NCBI RefSeq assembly: GCF_000948985.2
Contig: NZ_CP059733.1
Location: 1,240,001-1,304,000 of the forward strand
Direction of reading: 5' to 3'
From: Thalassomonas viridans
GTDB lineage: Bacteria; Pseudomonadota; Gammaproteobacteria; Enterobacterales; Alteromonadaceae
Length of the DNA: 64,000 nucleotides
Below, piece after piece: positions 9,818-20,220 of the stretch. Made by a program: the position numbers and the translations under genes. The first letter of the stretch is position 1; the number at the start of each line of letters is the position of its first letter. Below the pieces are notes generated by a model. It saw only the letters and a program-made list of their open reading frames with translations, searched no databases and had not been told where the DNA came from.

Positions 9818-10372
9818 TTGGATACCGGAAATTTTGCCTCCCGGAGCCCCCTGGTTAATGATCTTTCTCCTTTTGTTATAAGGGGTTATGCCTCAGGCGA
9901 CAAATGTCATCTGTATGGGTTGGCCGCTTTTTTTATTTTGATACTGCTGTTGCCGCTATCGGCACTAAGCCTGATGTTCTTGGCTTTTTTCGCTTTTGTC
10001 CTGCTCTTGTTTTACGGCTATTTTCTTTTTGACTCTTCGGAAAAGAAAGTCCGGCCGCTAACTTGCTCCCTGATGGTTTCCGGTGACGGCTATTGCCGCT
10101 TTGACCGCGGACCTGTGTGGAAACTATCGGTAAGCAGCCGGGTGGGATTTGCCGGATGCTGGCTGGTTTTAACGGATGAATTGCTGACGCCGCCGGTAGA
10201 AAAAAGTCGGCTGCAATCGGTGGCGGCTATGCCAGAAGCGGTTGTCAGTAGCCGATTTTTCTTTAAAGATAGCCTGTCGGCGCAAGACTTTGCCCGTTTA
10301 AGCCGGGTGATTTTGTCACTAAAAAAACATCAGCAAAGGACAGCTATTTCAGGGGGATTACCCCTGAAATAG
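9818..10372 (+). CDS. ygfX: YgfX-like inner-membrane protein
   Basis: 184 residues from a TTG start preceded by a GGAGG-type site (CAGGGGAGGCAGG). Two adjacent hydrophobic segments near residues 33-70 form a membrane hairpin, followed by a soluble C-terminal domain with a WKLS...GCWLVL pattern. Position directly after sdhE, and topology, match YgfX (CptA), reported in E. coli as an inner-membrane partner of SdhE with proposed effects on cytoskeletal proteins. Sequence conservation is low, so the name rests mostly on synteny and topology. Its last codons lie inside the terminator hairpin. Confidence 0.75.
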   Translation: MDTGNFASRSPLVNDLSPFVIRGYASGDKCHLYGLAAFFILILLLPLSALSLMFLAFFAFVLLLFYGYFLFDSSEKKVRPLTCSLMVSGDGYCRFDRGPVWKLSVSSRVGFAGCWLVLTDELLTPPVEKSRLQSVAAMPEAVVSSRFFFKDSLSAQDFARLSRVILSLKKHQQRTAISGGLPLK

Positions 10373-10380
10373 CTGTTTTT
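10341..10380. terminator. Bidirectional terminator overlapping the ygfX 3' end
   Basis: A 15-bp perfect stem, CAGCTATTTCAGGGG (10341-10355) with its complement at 10361-10375, around loop GATTA, then a T run. It overlaps the last ygfX codons and stop and abuts the end of convergent nadB, serving both genes. Confidence 0.9.
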
Positions 10381-12004
10381 AGTTTTTAACCGGTTCTTTA
10401 ACCTTAGTGCTGGCCGGGCTTAATATGGTGACTTCGCCCTTTGGGCTGAGCTCAGGGTAATCTAAGGTATAATGCAGGCCCCGGCTTTCTTTTCGCTGCA
10501 TTGCGCTGCGGATGATAAGTTCGGCAACCTGGACTAGATTTCTTAATTCCAGCAGGTTATTACTGACTTTAAAGTGTCGGTAGTAGTCATCGATTTCCCT
10601 TTGCAGCAGTTCCACCCGGTGTAATGCCCGCTCCAGACGTTTAGTGGTGCGGACTATGCCGACATAATCCCACATAAACAGCCTCAGCTCATGCCAGTTA
10701 TGCTGGATCACGACTTCTTCGTCGGAGTCGGTAACCCGGCTTTCATCCCAGGGCGGCAAACGTTTGGTGCCATGGCATCCGGGCAGGGAGCCGGTGATAT
10801 CCTGAGCCGCCGCCCGGGCGAATACCAGGCACTCCAATAAAGAGTTGCTGGCCATGCGGTTGGCACCGTGCAGCCCGGTGTAGGTTACTTCGCCTATGCC
10901 GTACAGGTTGCCGATATCGGTGCGGCCATGCTTGTCTACCATGACGCCGCCGCAGGTATAGTGGGCGGCCGGCACAATCGGGATCGGCTGCTGGGTCATA
11001 TCTATGCCCAGGGAAAGGGTCTTTTCATAGATGGTGGGGAAATGCTGTTTGATAAAGCCGGCAGACTTGTGGCTGATGTCCAGATACATACAGTCGGCCC
11101 CTAAACGTTTCATTTCATAATCGATAGCCCGGGCGACTATGTCCCGTGGCGCCAGTTCGGCCCTTTCATCAAACTCCGGCATAAAACGGCTGCCGTCCGG
11201 GCGTCTGAGGATGGCGCCTTCTCCCCTTAAGGCTTCGGTCAGCAGAAAGGTTCCGGCATCGGGGTGAAACAAACAGGTGGGGTGGAACTGGTTAAACTCC
11301 ATATTGGCTACCCGGCAGCCGGCACGCCAGGCCATGGCCACGCCGTCGCCGCTGGCGACATCCGGGTTAGAGGTGTATTGATAGACTTTACTGGCGCCGC
11401 CTGTGGCCAATATGGTTTTATGGGCAAAAACGCTTTCGACCTTTTCACTGTTGCGGTTCCAGATATAGGCGCCGATACAGGACTTTTCTTCATCCGGGCG
11501 GGCCTGTTCGCATATCAGGTCGACGGCGTTGTAACGTTCAAAAATACGGATGCGGTTATGCTGGCGAACCTTGTCGACCAAAGTAGTTTGTACTGCCTGG
11601 CCGGTGGCGTCGGCGGCATGGAGGATACGCCTGTGGCTGTGGCCGCCTTCGCGGGTCAGGTGGTAACGTACATTGCCGTCATGATTCTTTTCCCGGTCAA
11701 AATCCACACCTTGTTCTATCAGCCACTCCAGGCAGGCCTTGGCGTTTTCTGCAGTATATTTTACCGTTTCGGCTTCGCATAAGCCGGCGCCGGCGATCAG
11801 GGTGTCTGAAACATGGGAGTCTATGCTGTCATTTTTATCGAATACCGCGGCTATGCCTCCCTGGGCATAATAGGTGGAGCCTTCATTGATGGGCCCTTTA
11901 CATAAGACGATTACGTCGGCGGTTTTTGCCAGGTGTAATGCCAGGGTTAATCCTGCTGCACCACTGCCGATAATTAAGACGTCGCAATTGTGTTGTTTAT
12001 TCAT
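10379..12004 (-). CDS. nadB: L-aspartate oxidase
   Basis: 541 residues, full length. It oxidises L-aspartate to iminoaspartate with FAD, the first step of de novo NAD synthesis. The N-terminal Rossmann motif ([16 protein letters not shown]) binds FAD. The capping region and the HPT...[15 protein letters not shown] segment match the fumarate reductase/NadB family, as does [23 protein letters not shown]. It is divergent from rpoE, as in E. coli. Confidence 0.96.
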   Translation of the reverse strand: MNKQHNCDVLIIGSGAAGLTLALHLAKTADVIVLCKGPINEGSTYYAQGGIAAVFDKNDSIDSHVSDTLIAGAGLCEAETVKYTAENAKACLEWLIEQGVDFDREKNHDGNVRYHLTREGGHSHRRILHAADATGQAVQTTLVDKVRQHNRIRIFERYNAVDLICEQARPDEEKSCIGAYIWNRNSEKVESVFAHKTILATGGASKVYQYTSNPDVASGDGVAMAWRAGCRVANMEFNQFHPTCLFHPDAGTFLLTEALRGEGAILRRPDGSRFMPEFDERAELAPRDIVARAIDYEMKRLGADCMYLDISHKSAGFIKQHFPTIYEKTLSLGIDMTQQPIPIVPAAHYTCGGVMVDKHGRTDIGNLYGIGEVTYTGLHGANRMASNSLLECLVFARAAAQDITGSLPGCHGTKRLPPWDESRVTDSDEEVVIQHNWHELRLFMWDYVGIVRTTKRLERALHRVELLQREIDDYYRHFKVSNNLLELRNLVQVAELIIRSAMQRKESRGLHYTLDYPELSPKGEVTILSPASTKVKEPVKN

Positions 12005-12123
12005 ATATGTTTGATTTTCAGGTACCCTATACTTAGTTGGTGAAATATTAACGCTTAATCGTCATGCAGAACAGTAATAAAGGGATGATATAAAATAAAT
12101 TCAAATTATTTTTGACTTTATTA

Positions 12124-12150
12124 GAACTTTTTCGCACATGCACAGTCCTA
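12124..12150 (+). promoter_or_regulatory. Candidate sigma-E promoter of rpoE
   Basis: GAACTT at 12124, a 16-base spacer, then TCCTA at 12146. The -35 fits the sigma-E consensus well; the -10 only partly. Sigma-E is known to drive its own operon in related bacteria, so autoregulation is the inferred meaning. Confidence 0.5.
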
Positions 12151-12214
12151 TTTGATGCGTTTGCCATGAGCCAGATGTTATTTATTTTATTGGTTATTAG
12201 GAGATATGGCTCGA

Positions 12215-12787
12215 ATGAGCGAACAGAACGTCGACCAGAAACTGGTTGAGCGGGTGCAACGTGGTGATAAAAACGCTTACAACCTGCTAGTGAGAAAGTA
12301 TCAGCATAAAGTTGCCAATTTGGTTTCCCGCTATGTCAAAAATCATAGCGACGTAGCGGATATAGTGCAGGAGGCTTTTATCAAAGCCTATCGCGCCTTG
12401 CCTAATTTCAGGGGAGACAGTGCGTATTACACCTGGCTTTACCGGATTGCAGTCAATTGTGCAAAGAATCATATGGTCGCCAAAGGACGTAAACCGCCGG
12501 GATCAGATGTCGAAATTGAAGATGCAGAATTTTATGAGGGTGGGGATGCATTAAGAGAAAATGCCTCACCGGAGAAACTTTTACTAACACAAGAAATCAA
12601 AAAAGTTATATTTGATACGATAGAGCAATTACCTGATGATTTGCGCACCGCCATCAATCTCAGGGAACTTGAGGGATTAAGTTATGAAGAAATTGCCACT
12701 ATTATGGAGTGTCCCGTAGGGACGGTCAGATCACGCATTTTCAGGGCGCGTGATGCAATAGATAAGAAAATCCGGCCGCTACTTTAG
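12215..12787 (+). CDS. rpoE: RNA polymerase sigma-E factor
   Basis: ECF sigma factor of about 190 residues controlling the envelope stress response. Region 2 (NLLVRKYQHKVANLVSRY, then DVADIVQEAFIKAYRALPNF) and region 4 (LREL EGLSYEEIATIMECPVG then TVRSRIFRARDAI) are complete. Starting at MSEQNVDQ matches the E. coli protein; an ATG nine bases upstream is possible but only two bases from the AGGAG site. Its product is held by RseA, encoded next. Region 12005-12205 holds the nadB/rpoE divergent promoters. Confidence 0.96.
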   Translation: MSEQNVDQKLVERVQRGDKNAYNLLVRKYQHKVANLVSRYVKNHSDVADIVQEAFIKAYRALPNFRGDSAYYTWLYRIAVNCAKNHMVAKGRKPPGSDVEIEDAEFYEGGDALRENASPEKLLLTQEIKKVIFDTIEQLPDDLRTAINLRELEGLSYEEIATIMECPVGTVRSRIFRARDAIDKKIRPLL

Positions 12788-12808
12788 GGCTATGTTAAAG
12801 GTGTAAAT

Positions 12809-13420
12809 ATGAGTGAAACTAAGTTCGAGTCAGTATCATCGCTTGTTGATAATTATCAGGTAAACGACACTGAACTTGATAATATAGCCATGGATAAAGA
12901 GCTGTCCGATACCTGGCAGCGTTATCATCTGATCGGTGACATGCTCCGTGACGATGTACCACAGGCGCTGGAGCTGGATTTATCAGATGAGATCGCGGCT
13001 GCTATAGCCGAGGAGCCGACTGTGCTGGCTCCCAGAACATCCGGACAGGTTTTGGCGGCGGTAAAAGCCAAAGTTGTTCAATTTGCCAAACCTGCCGGGC
13101 AGATGGCGATAGCGGCATCGGCTGCCGGACTGATGATTTTTGGTGTAGGCCAGCAATCGAATACAGAAGAAGAGCTTGTTCCCAGCCAGGTGATCCAAAC
13201 GGCTCCCTTTGGCGGTATCGCCAATCCGGTCAGTTATAATACCCAGTCAAACAGCCGCCAGACCCAGAAACAGGCTTATGTTGAACAGCAAAGACGTTTC
13301 CAGGCGTTATTAGCGGATCACCAGCAGCAAATTAAATTAAGTGCGATCGGCGTTGATGCAAATGCAGCAGCAAGACAGGAAAAAAACAAGCAGGATATGG
13401 CTGAAGAAAAAAATAAATGA
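12809..13420 (+). CDS. rseA: Anti-sigma-E factor RseA
   Basis: 203 residues. The N-terminal cytosolic anti-sigma domain (KFESVSSLVDNYQVNDTELD, DTWQRYHLIGDMLRD) binds sigma-E. A single membrane segment near residues 97-112 (MAIAASAAGLMIFGVG) precedes a Gln-rich periplasmic part that would bind RseB and be cut by DegS and RseP. The end overlaps rseB by four bases, suggesting coupled translation. Confidence 0.93.
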   Translation: MSETKFESVSSLVDNYQVNDTELDNIAMDKELSDTWQRYHLIGDMLRDDVPQALELDLSDEIAAAIAEEPTVLAPRTSGQVLAAVKAKVVQFAKPAGQMAIAASAAGLMIFGVGQQSNTEEELVPSQVIQTAPFGGIANPVSYNTQSNSRQTQKQAYVEQQRRFQALLADHQQQIKLSAIGVDANAAARQEKNKQDMAEEKNK

Positions 13421-14367
13421 AATTAATCGGTTATTTTATACTCTTGGTGGCGGGCCATTTTCCCGTGCTTGCCGCCGAAAATGAACAGGCTATTTCCTGG
13501 CTTGAACGACTCTCCCTGGCACTTCAACAACGTAATTTCAGCACCTCTTTCGTGGTGGTTAAAAACAATCAGGCTGAGCCCTATCACTGGTTTCATGGTG
13601 TGAGCAGTGACGGGGTCGAGCTGGAGATTCTGGCATTATTAAACGGCCCCCGGCGTGATAAGTTACGCAAGGGCAATATCGTCAGTTATATCGAACCCGA
13701 ATTGCCTCCCTATTCGGTATTGTCTTCCCAGATAAGCGGTCCTATTCCCGCCATTCTCAGCGGTGATATCCATCAGTTAAAAAGCCACTATGATTTTATT
13801 TCGGTAGGGCGGAGCCGGGTGCTGGGACGGCCGGCGCAACTGGTGCGTATCGTGCCGAAAGATCAGCAGACCTTCGGCCATTGGCTGTGGCTGGACCAGG
13901 AAAGCGGCCTGCTGCTTAAGCTGGCAATTATCAGCCGTAAAGGCCAGCTGCTCGAACAGGTGCAGTTTACCCATTTGGATATCACGGAAAGCCCGTCGGA
14001 AAGTTTGCAGCAGCTGCAGGCGACAGAATTGCCGAAAATTCTGGATATTCCCAAGAGCTCCCAGGATGAAAAGTTTGCCTGGCGGGTTAACTGGTTACCG
14101 GCGGGGTTCGAGCGGGTCAAGGCCAACCGTCACCGTATTCCCGTGACCAAGCAGCCGGTGGAATTTATGCTGTTCAATGACGGGTTAGTGGATGTGTCCG
14201 TTTATGTCGGTGCTAGCGCGGATAAACAAAGAGCGGTAGAATATGTGATGGACGGCGCTACCGTGATCCTGAACCAGGTAGTCTCGGGTTTTGAAATCAG
14301 CGTGGTGGGGAAAATACCTTCCAGTACCGCCAAAGCCATTGCCGATTCCATTGTTTTTACTAATTAA
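13417..14367 (+). CDS. rseB: RseB, periplasmic regulator of sigma-E
   Basis: 316 residues with an N-terminal signal peptide (LIGYFILLVAGHFPVLAAE). It has the two-domain MucB/RseB layout: a lipoprotein-carrier-like N-terminal domain (AISWLERLSLALQQRNF) and a C-terminal domain (WLPAGFERVKANRH). It binds the RseA periplasmic tail and shields it from DegS, and is thought to sense lipopolysaccharide or mislocalised lipoprotein. Its stop codon touches the left end of the MITE-like element. Confidence 0.93.
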   Translation: MKLIGYFILLVAGHFPVLAAENEQAISWLERLSLALQQRNFSTSFVVVKNNQAEPYHWFHGVSSDGVELEILALLNGPRRDKLRKGNIVSYIEPELPPYSVLSSQISGPIPAILSGDIHQLKSHYDFISVGRSRVLGRPAQLVRIVPKDQQTFGHWLWLDQESGLLLKLAIISRKGQLLEQVQFTHLDITESPSESLQQLQATELPKILDIPKSSQDEKFAWRVNWLPAGFERVKANRHRIPVTKQPVEFMLFNDGLVDVSVYVGASADKQRAVEYVMDGATVILNQVVSGFEISVVGKIPSSTAKAIADSIVFTN

Positions 14368-14596
14368 CCTGAACCAGGGATAATCTGAACCAGTCAGCGC
14401 CGCGCTTTTAACGGTTCTCGGCGTTAAACTTGCTTCTAATAGCTGGCTATTAGTACGCAAGTTTGCCTTGATAACCATTAAAAGCGCAGCACTGGTGTAA
14501 TAATAAACGATCATTAAGTATTAAATGAGGTAGTTAATGGTTAACTTATTGTTATTTAAGCACCTGCTGGCTCAGCTTGACCCGAGTTCAGGTTAA
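14364..14596. mobile_element. MITE-like element between rseB and rseC
   Basis: Perfect 11-bp terminal inverted repeats (TTAACCTGAAC at 14364-14374 and GTTCAGGTTAA at 14586-14596), imperfectly extended to about 25 bp, enclose 233 bp. Direct repeats CTAA lie at 14360-14363 and 14597-14600, as expected for a target duplication. Inside is a long imperfect palindrome at 14402-14487 with arms GCGCTTTTAACGGTT / AACCATTAAAAGCGC, AAACTTGC / GCAAGTTT and TAATAGC / GCTATTA. No transposase is encoded. It supplies the rseB stop codon's bases and could affect read-through into rseC. Confidence 0.75.
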
Positions 14597-14633
14597 CTAA
14601 TTTTACTTCACGCTTTTGTAATATGAGAGCTAT

Positions 14634-15110
14634 ATGATAGAAGAAATGGCAACCGTAGTTGCCATCAACCGGGACAAAGTCACCCTTGAAAGCCAGGTCA
14701 AATCGAGTTGCAGCAGTTGCCAGCAAGTGGACAACTGTGGCAGCGGCCAGGTGGCCAAGGCCATTCCGCTAAAAAAATTAACCCTGGTTGTCTCTTCCCC
14801 ACTGCCGCTTAAAGTCGGGGATACCGTAGTGCTCGGCCTGCCGGAAAAAGGCCTGTTGCAGGCAGCCGCCCAGGTTTATCTTTTGCCCCTGGCCGGCTTG
14901 CTTGTCGGCTCGGCACTGGCCCAGCTCCTGGTGGCACAAGGAGTTTTCCCTCATGAGCTTTTCGCCCTCGCATTCGGCCTGGCCGGCGGATACGGCGGTT
15001 ACCGCCTGGCAAAATTCTGGCAAAAAAGCGCCAATAAAGCCGGTTCACTGCAGCCGGAAATTCTGCGCCGCGCCGGGCAGACAATCGCTGTAACAGAAAT
15101 CCTCCCCTGA
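14634..15110 (+). CDS. rseC: RseC, inner-membrane protein
   Basis: 158 residues. The N-terminal Cys cluster C-x2-C-x5-C (CSSCQQVDNC) and two membrane helices (LLQAAAQVYLLPLAGLLVGS; LFALAFGLAGGYGGYRLA) give the RseC/MucC fold. In E. coli RseC mildly modulates sigma-E and is linked to SoxR reduction. Here it is separated from rseB by a 233-bp inserted element rather than being closely coupled. Confidence 0.92.
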   Translation: MIEEMATVVAINRDKVTLESQVKSSCSSCQQVDNCGSGQVAKAIPLKKLTLVVSSPLPLKVGDTVVLGLPEKGLLQAAAQVYLLPLAGLLVGSALAQLLVAQGVFPHELFALAFGLAGGYGGYRLAKFWQKSANKAGSLQPEILRRAGQTIAVTEILP

Positions 15111-15200
15111 ATTGTTAACTAAAGATAGCCCCAGCGCGCTAAATTAGCTAAAATCTCGCCATTATTGTTATAACGACCCTATATATTTGAATTTCAATTT

Positions 15201-16991
15201 ATGAAAAATATCCGAAATTTTTCGATCATAGCGCATATTGATCATGGTAAATCCACTCTTTCCGACCGTTTAATTCAATACTGTGGAGGCCTGCAAGATC
15301 GTGAAATGGAAGCTCAGGTATTAGATTCCATGGATATCGAGCGCGAGCGCGGCATTACCATCAAGGCACAAAGTGTGACCTTAAACTATAAAGCCAAAGA
15401 CGGTGAAACTTATCAGTTAAACTTTATCGATACCCCGGGACATGTCGATTTCTCCTATGAAGTTTCCCGTTCATTAGCCTCCTGTGAAGGGGCCCTGCTG
15501 GTGGTGGATGCCGGCCAGGGGGTTGAGGCGCAAACCGTGGCCAACTGTTATACCGCAATCGAGATGGATCTGGAAGTTTTGCCTATCCTGAATAAGATTG
15601 ATTTGCCCCAGGCTGATCCGGACCGTGTTTGTGAAGAAATTGAAGATATTATCGGCATCGATGCCACCGGCGCCGTGTCCTGTTCGGCGAAAACCGGTCT
15701 GGGTATAGAAGATGTGCTGGAAACTATCGTTGCCAACGTACCTGCACCTGTGGGTGACCCCGAGGCAAACTTGCAGGCGCTGATCGTCGATTCCTGGTTT
15801 GATAACTACCAGGGCGTCGTCTCTTTGGTGCGGGTTATGAACGGTGAAATCAAAGCCGGCGATAAAATGCTGGTGATGTCTACCGGGCAAACCCATATTA
15901 TCGATAAGGTAGGTATCTTTACCCCGAAACAAACCGAAACCGGTACTTTGAAAACCGGTGAAGTCGGTTTTGTTATTGCCGGTATCAAAGAAATCCACGG
16001 TGCCCCGGTGGGTGACACCCTGACCATAGCCAAACAGCAGGCGGCTGAGCCACTGCCGGGCTTTAAAAAAGTACAGCCTCAGGTTTATGCCGGGGTTTTC
16101 CCTATCAGTTCGGATGATTATGAAAGCTTCCGCGACGCCCTGAACAAGCTGAGCCTGAACGATGCCTCGCTGTTTTTTGAACCGGAAAACTCTTCCGCCC
16201 TGGGTTTCGGTTTCCGTATCGGTTTCCTGGGTATGCTGCATATGGAAATTATCCAGGAGCGGCTGGCGCGGGAATATGATCTGGATCTTATCACTACGGC
16301 GCCGACGGTAAACTATGAGGTGGCCTGTACCAATGGTAAGGTCCTGTCCATAGATAATCCGGCAGACCTACCGCCGGTAAATGAAATTGCCGAAATCCGC
16401 GAGCCGATCGTCCAGGCCAACATCCTGGTGCCGCAGGAGCATTTAGGTAATGTTATTACTTTATGTATCGAAAAACGCGGCGTGCAGAAAGATCTTATCT
16501 ACCATGGCAACCAGGTGGCGGTGACCTATGAATTGCCGATGGCGGAAGTGGTGATGGACTTCTTTGACAAGTTGAAATCCACCAGCCGCGGTTATGCCTC
16601 GCTGGATTACCATTTTGTCCGTTTCGAAGCGTCCGATATGGTGCGTGCCGATGTGATGATCAACGGTGACCGCGTCGATGCCCTGGCCATGATCACCCAC
16701 AGATCCAACTCGGTTTCCCGGGGGCGTATGCTGGTTGAGAAACTGAAAGATCTGATCCACCGCCAGATGTTTGATATTGCGATACAGGCGGCGATAGGCA
16801 ACAACATTATTGCCCGTACTACGGTGAAACAGTTACGTAAAAATGTAACCGCGAAATGTTACGGCGGTGATGTCAGCCGTAAGAAGAAACTATTGCAGAA
16901 GCAAAAAGAAGGTAAAAAGCGCATGAAGCAGGTAGGGAATGTCGAAGTGCCTCAGGAAGCGTTTTTAGCCGTGTTGAAGTTAGATAAATAA
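15201..16991 (+). CDS. lepA: Elongation factor 4 (LepA)
   Basis: 596 residues, full length. Translational GTPase with G1 HIDHGKST, G3 DTPGHVDF and G4 NKID in order, EF-G-like domains II, III and V, and the LepA-specific C-terminal domain ([18 protein letters not shown]). It acts on ribosomes during initiation or stalled translocation. It is followed after ten bases by lepB. Confidence 0.97.
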   Translation: MKNIRNFSIIAHIDHGKSTLSDRLIQYCGGLQDREMEAQVLDSMDIERERGITIKAQSVTLNYKAKDGETYQLNFIDTPGHVDFSYEVSRSLASCEGALLVVDAGQGVEAQTVANCYTAIEMDLEVLPILNKIDLPQADPDRVCEEIEDIIGIDATGAVSCSAKTGLGIEDVLETIVANVPAPVGDPEANLQALIVDSWFDNYQGVVSLVRVMNGEIKAGDKMLVMSTGQTHIIDKVGIFTPKQTETGTLKTGEVGFVIAGIKEIHGAPVGDTLTIAKQQAAEPLPGFKKVQPQVYAGVFPISSDDYESFRDALNKLSLNDASLFFEPENSSALGFGFRIGFLGMLHMEIIQERLAREYDLDLITTAPTVNYEVACTNGKVLSIDNPADLPPVNEIAEIREPIVQANILVPQEHLGNVITLCIEKRGVQKDLIYHGNQVAVTYELPMAEVVMDFFDKLKSTSRGYASLDYHFVRFEASDMVRADVMINGDRVDALAMITHRSNSVSRGRMLVEKLKDLIHRQMFDIAIQAAIGNNIIARTTVKQLRKNVTAKCYGGDVSRKKKLLQKQKEGKKRMKQVGNVEVPQEAFLAVLKLDK

Positions 16992-17001
16992 TAGGGAATT
17001 T

Positions 17002-17922
17002 ATGGCTGTTTATTTTTCAATATTTTTAGTAATCGTTACCTTAGTCACCGGAATCGTCTGGGTCGCGGATAAGCTTTACCTGGCGCCGCAGCGCAGGCTG
17101 AAACTCGCGACGGCGCAAAGCCAGTGCGACGACACCCTGTCTGAGGAAGCCATTGCCAGTATCACTGAGCCGTCGGCGCTTGTGGATACCTCGGTACAGA
17201 TCTTTCCGGTGATCGCCTTTGTACTGGTTTTGCGTTCATTTTTATATGAGCCTTTCCAGATCCCTTCCGGCTCTATGATGCCGACCCTGCTTGACGGTGA
17301 TTTTATTCTCGTGAATAAATATACCTATGGCTTAAGGGATCCGGTGGCGCGCCATAAGTTTTTTGATGTTTCCGAGCCCGAGCGCGGCGATGTCATGGTA
17401 TTTAAGTACCCGGTGGATCCGCAAATTGACTTTATCAAGCGTGTCATAGGTTTACCCGGTGACAGGATCATCTACCGCAATAAGCAGCTATACATTAAAC
17501 CCGCCTGCACGGAAATTGCCAGTGAGTGTCCCGAGTTTGAGCCTGTGGTGCAAACTTTCCAGGCGAAAGGGGAATACAACGACGGTATTTCGGATTTAAG
17601 CCGTTACAGCTCGCAAATGCCGGAAAAAACTCATGAAATTCTGGTGGATGCGCAAACCCTGCCAAGAAAGGCCAATTACTTTAAGCAGGCCGGTACCCAG
17701 GCGGATGAATTTGTCGTACCCGAAGGACAATATTTTGTGATGGGGGATAACCGGGATAACAGTCTCGACAGCCGTTTTTGGGGCTTTGTGCCGGAAGAAA
17801 ACATAGTCGGCGAAGCCGTGGCTATCTGGATGAGTTTTGATTTTGAACGTGGCCCCGACAGCTTCCTACCCAGCTGGATCCCCACGGGCGTACGTTTTGA
17901 GCGATTAGGCGGAATTAACTGA
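17002..17922 (+). CDS. lepB: Signal peptidase I
   Basis: 306 residues. Two N-terminal membrane segments ([19 protein letters not shown] and [12 protein letters not shown]) precede the periplasmic catalytic domain. The Ser-Lys dyad is visible: Ser91 in PSGSMMPTL and Lys146 in [12 protein letters not shown], the same numbers as in E. coli. Box [15 protein letters not shown] is present. It removes signal peptides from exported proteins. It is followed at once by rnc, the standard order. Confidence 0.96.
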   Translation: MAVYFSIFLVIVTLVTGIVWVADKLYLAPQRRLKLATAQSQCDDTLSEEAIASITEPSALVDTSVQIFPVIAFVLVLRSFLYEPFQIPSGSMMPTLLDGDFILVNKYTYGLRDPVARHKFFDVSEPERGDVMVFKYPVDPQIDFIKRVIGLPGDRIIYRNKQLYIKPACTEIASECPEFEPVVQTFQAKGEYNDGISDLSRYSSQMPEKTHEILVDAQTLPRKANYFKQAGTQADEFVVPEGQYFVMGDNRDNSLDSRFWGFVPEENIVGEAVAIWMSFDFERGPDSFLPSWIPTGVRFERLGGIN

Positions 17923-17927
17923 TAGTG

Positions 17928-18614
17928 ATGAAGAATGCCCTGGCCCTTAACCGGCTGATGAAAAGGATCAGTTATCAATTTAAGCAACCTGAGTTGTTGA
18001 CCCAGGCGCTGACGCACCGCAGCGCCAAAGGGGCCCACAACGAACGGCTGGAGTTTCTCGGGGACTCCATTCTCGGGTTTGTGATAGCCGAAGCCTTGTA
18101 TGAGAAATTTCCGAAAAATAACGAAGGTGATCTCACCCGGATGCGTTCCAGCCTGGTAAAGGGGGTGACGCTGGCGGAAATCGCAAAAGATTTTCACTTG
18201 GGGGAACACCTGATTTTGGGACCGGGTGAACTGAAAAGCGGCGGCCACCGCCGGGAATCCATTCTTGAAGATGCGGTGGAAGCCATCATAGGCGCTGTCT
18301 ATCTGGACTCGAATATAGAAACTTGCCGTACCCTGGTCCTGACCTGGTTTGCCAAACGCCTGGCGCAAATCAAACCCGGACATGAACAGAAAGATCCGAA
18401 AACCCGTTTACAGGAATTTTTACAGGGACGAAAAATTGAATTGCCTTTGTATGAAGTGATCCATACCAGCGGTCAGTCTCACAACCAGGAGTTTACCGTG
18501 CGCTGTACCACCAGCGTGCTGAAAAACGAAGTGATAACCAAAGGTACCAGTCGCCGCAAAGCAGAACAAGCGGCGGCGCAGCAAGTGTTGGAGTTGCTCG
18601 CACATGACAAATAA
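17928..18614 (+). CDS. rnc: Ribonuclease III
   Basis: 228 residues. The endonuclease signature [13 protein letters not shown] carries the metal-binding acidic residues, with a second acidic site in [14 protein letters not shown]. The C-terminal double-stranded RNA-binding domain ([20 protein letters not shown] to the end) is complete. It processes rRNA precursors and structured mRNAs. A GTG three bases upstream is an alternative start. The end overlaps era by 11 bases. Confidence 0.96.
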   Translation: MKNALALNRLMKRISYQFKQPELLTQALTHRSAKGAHNERLEFLGDSILGFVIAEALYEKFPKNNEGDLTRMRSSLVKGVTLAEIAKDFHLGEHLILGPGELKSGGHRRESILEDAVEAIIGAVYLDSNIETCRTLVLTWFAKRLAQIKPGHEQKDPKTRLQEFLQGRKIELPLYEVIHTSGQSHNQEFTVRCTTSVLKNEVITKGTSRRKAEQAAAQQVLELLAHDK

Positions 18615-19515
18615 TGAAACCAATTGCGGCCTGATTGCTATTGTCGGCCGTCCCAATGTCGGTAAGTCCACCTTGCTTAACAGTTTGCTCGGCCAGAAAG
18701 TCAGTATTACTTCCCGCAAACCCCAGACGACCCGTCATCGCATTTTAGGCATACTGACCGAGGAAAATCAGCAGGCGATCTTAGTGGATACCCCGGGTTT
18801 GCATAGCGAAGAAAAGCGGGCCATCAACCGTTTGATGAATCGCGCCGCCAGCAGTTCGATTGCCGAAGTGGAGCTTGTGGTGTTCTTGGTGGAAGGCACT
18901 CACTGGACCACGGACGATGAACTGGTGCTTAATAAAATCAAGCAAAGCAAAGTGCCCTGTATCCTGGTGGTCAACAAGATTGACAATGTCCAGGACAAGG
19001 AAGCCCTGTTGCCTCACCTGCAGAAGCTGGGAGCCTTGTATGACTTCCAGGAAATCGTGCCGATTTCTGCCGCCAAAGGGGACAATGTCGACAAGATAAA
19101 GTCCCTGTGCCTGGACGCCTTGCCTGAAGGGGAGTTCTGGTTCCCGGAAGATTATATTACCGACCGTTCCAGCCGCTTTATGGCCTCAGAAATTATCCGG
19201 GAAAAACTGATCCGCTTTACCGGCGATGAACTGCCGTATTCGACCACGGTAGAAATCGAGCAGTTTAAGGTGGATAGCAAAGGCGTACTGCATATCAATG
19301 CCCTGGTGCTGGTGGAGCGTAACAGCCAGAAGCGCATGATTATCGGCAATAAAGGGGAAAAGCTGAAAGTTATCGGCCAGGAATCCCGCCGGGATATGGA
19401 AGCCTTGTTCGACCGTCAGGTCTTTCTGGAAACCTGGGTCAAGGTGAAATCCGGTTGGGCCGATGATGAAAGGGCATTGCGCAGTCTGGGTTACGGTGAC
19501 GACTATTCGGGTTAA
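18604..19515 (+). CDS. era: GTPase Era
   Basis: 303 residues. GTPase motifs [15 protein letters not shown] and NKID lie in the N-terminal domain, and the C-terminal KH domain has the RNA-binding loop [13 protein letters not shown]. It binds the 3' end of 16S rRNA and assists maturation of the 30S subunit. It overlaps rnc and precedes recO by nine bases, consistent with one operon. Confidence 0.97.
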   Translation: MTNNETNCGLIAIVGRPNVGKSTLLNSLLGQKVSITSRKPQTTRHRILGILTEENQQAILVDTPGLHSEEKRAINRLMNRAASSSIAEVELVVFLVEGTHWTTDDELVLNKIKQSKVPCILVVNKIDNVQDKEALLPHLQKLGALYDFQEIVPISAAKGDNVDKIKSLCLDALPEGEFWFPEDYITDRSSRFMASEIIREKLIRFTGDELPYSTTVEIEQFKVDSKGVLHINALVLVERNSQKRMIIGNKGEKLKVIGQESRRDMEALFDRQVFLETWVKVKSGWADDERALRSLGYGDDYSG

Positions 19516-19524
19516 GCGTTTGCT

Positions 19525-20220
19525 ATGATAGCGCAAGAGCAGCGGGCTTATTTACTCCACAGCCGCCCTTTTAAGGATAATCAGCACCTGGTGGAGCTGC
19601 TGACCGAAAACGACGGCAAGGTCGCTGCGCTTGTCTATATGAATAAATCTTCTAAAGCGAGTAAAAGTGGGCTATTGCAGCCCTTTACTCCGTTAAATCT
19701 TGTACTTAAAGGCAATAACAGCCTGAAAAGGCTCAGCCGGGTGGAAGCGGCGGCCAAGTCTTACCCCTTAAGCGGCGACAGTCTTTACAGCGCCATGTAT
19801 TTGAACGAACTGCTGGTGCGCTTACTGGCGGAACATGTCCCCTGCGAGGCCTTATATCTTAGTTACCATGAGAGTTTGCTGGCGTTGACTCAGCCCCCTT
19901 CCATAGAGATCATCTTAAGAAAATTTGAACTTGTGCTGCTTGAGGAGCTGGGAATACCGCTGGATTTTACCCCGGTAATGCAGGCTTCCTGTGCCAGCTT
20001 CTATTATCAGCCTGAGCTGGGGTTTGTGCCCGATGACAACCAGCAACTTTTCCCCTGTTACCGCCGGGAGGAGTTAGCGGCGATTGCCAGGCAGGACTTT
20101 AGCTCGAAAAGTGTTTTATTGTGCTTTAAACGCCTGATGCGTCAGGTATTGTCTGACTTACTCGGCGCCAAACCTTTACATAGCCGGAAACTGTTTACAA
20201 AAAGAGAAATAATGTCATGA
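19525..20220 (+). CDS. recO: DNA repair protein RecO
   Basis: 231 residues. The N-terminal OB-fold ([19 protein letters not shown]) and helical C-terminal region match RecO, which with RecR loads RecA on SSB-covered single-stranded DNA. The Cys positions of the zinc-binding form are not evident, as in other gammaproteobacteria. The stop overlaps the pdxJ start. Confidence 0.94.
   Translation: MIAQEQRAYLLHSRPFKDNQHLVELLTENDGKVAALVYMNKSSKASKSGLLQPFTPLNLVLKGNNSLKRLSRVEAAAKSYPLSGDSLYSAMYLNELLVRLLAEHVPCEALYLSYHESLLALTQPPSIEIILRKFELVLLEELGIPLDFTPVMQASCASFYYQPELGFVPDDNQQLFPCYRREELAAIARQDFSSKSVLLCFKRLMRQVLSDLLGAKPLHSRKLFTKREIMS

Noticed and set aside
11264..11782. 172-residue plus-strand frame inside nadB
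   Set aside because: It is antisense to the FAD-binding part of nadB, without a start signal; a shadow of GC-rich codon positions.
15474..16241. 255-residue minus-strand frame inside lepA
   Set aside because: It is antisense to a highly conserved gene and its composition is that of a shadow frame.
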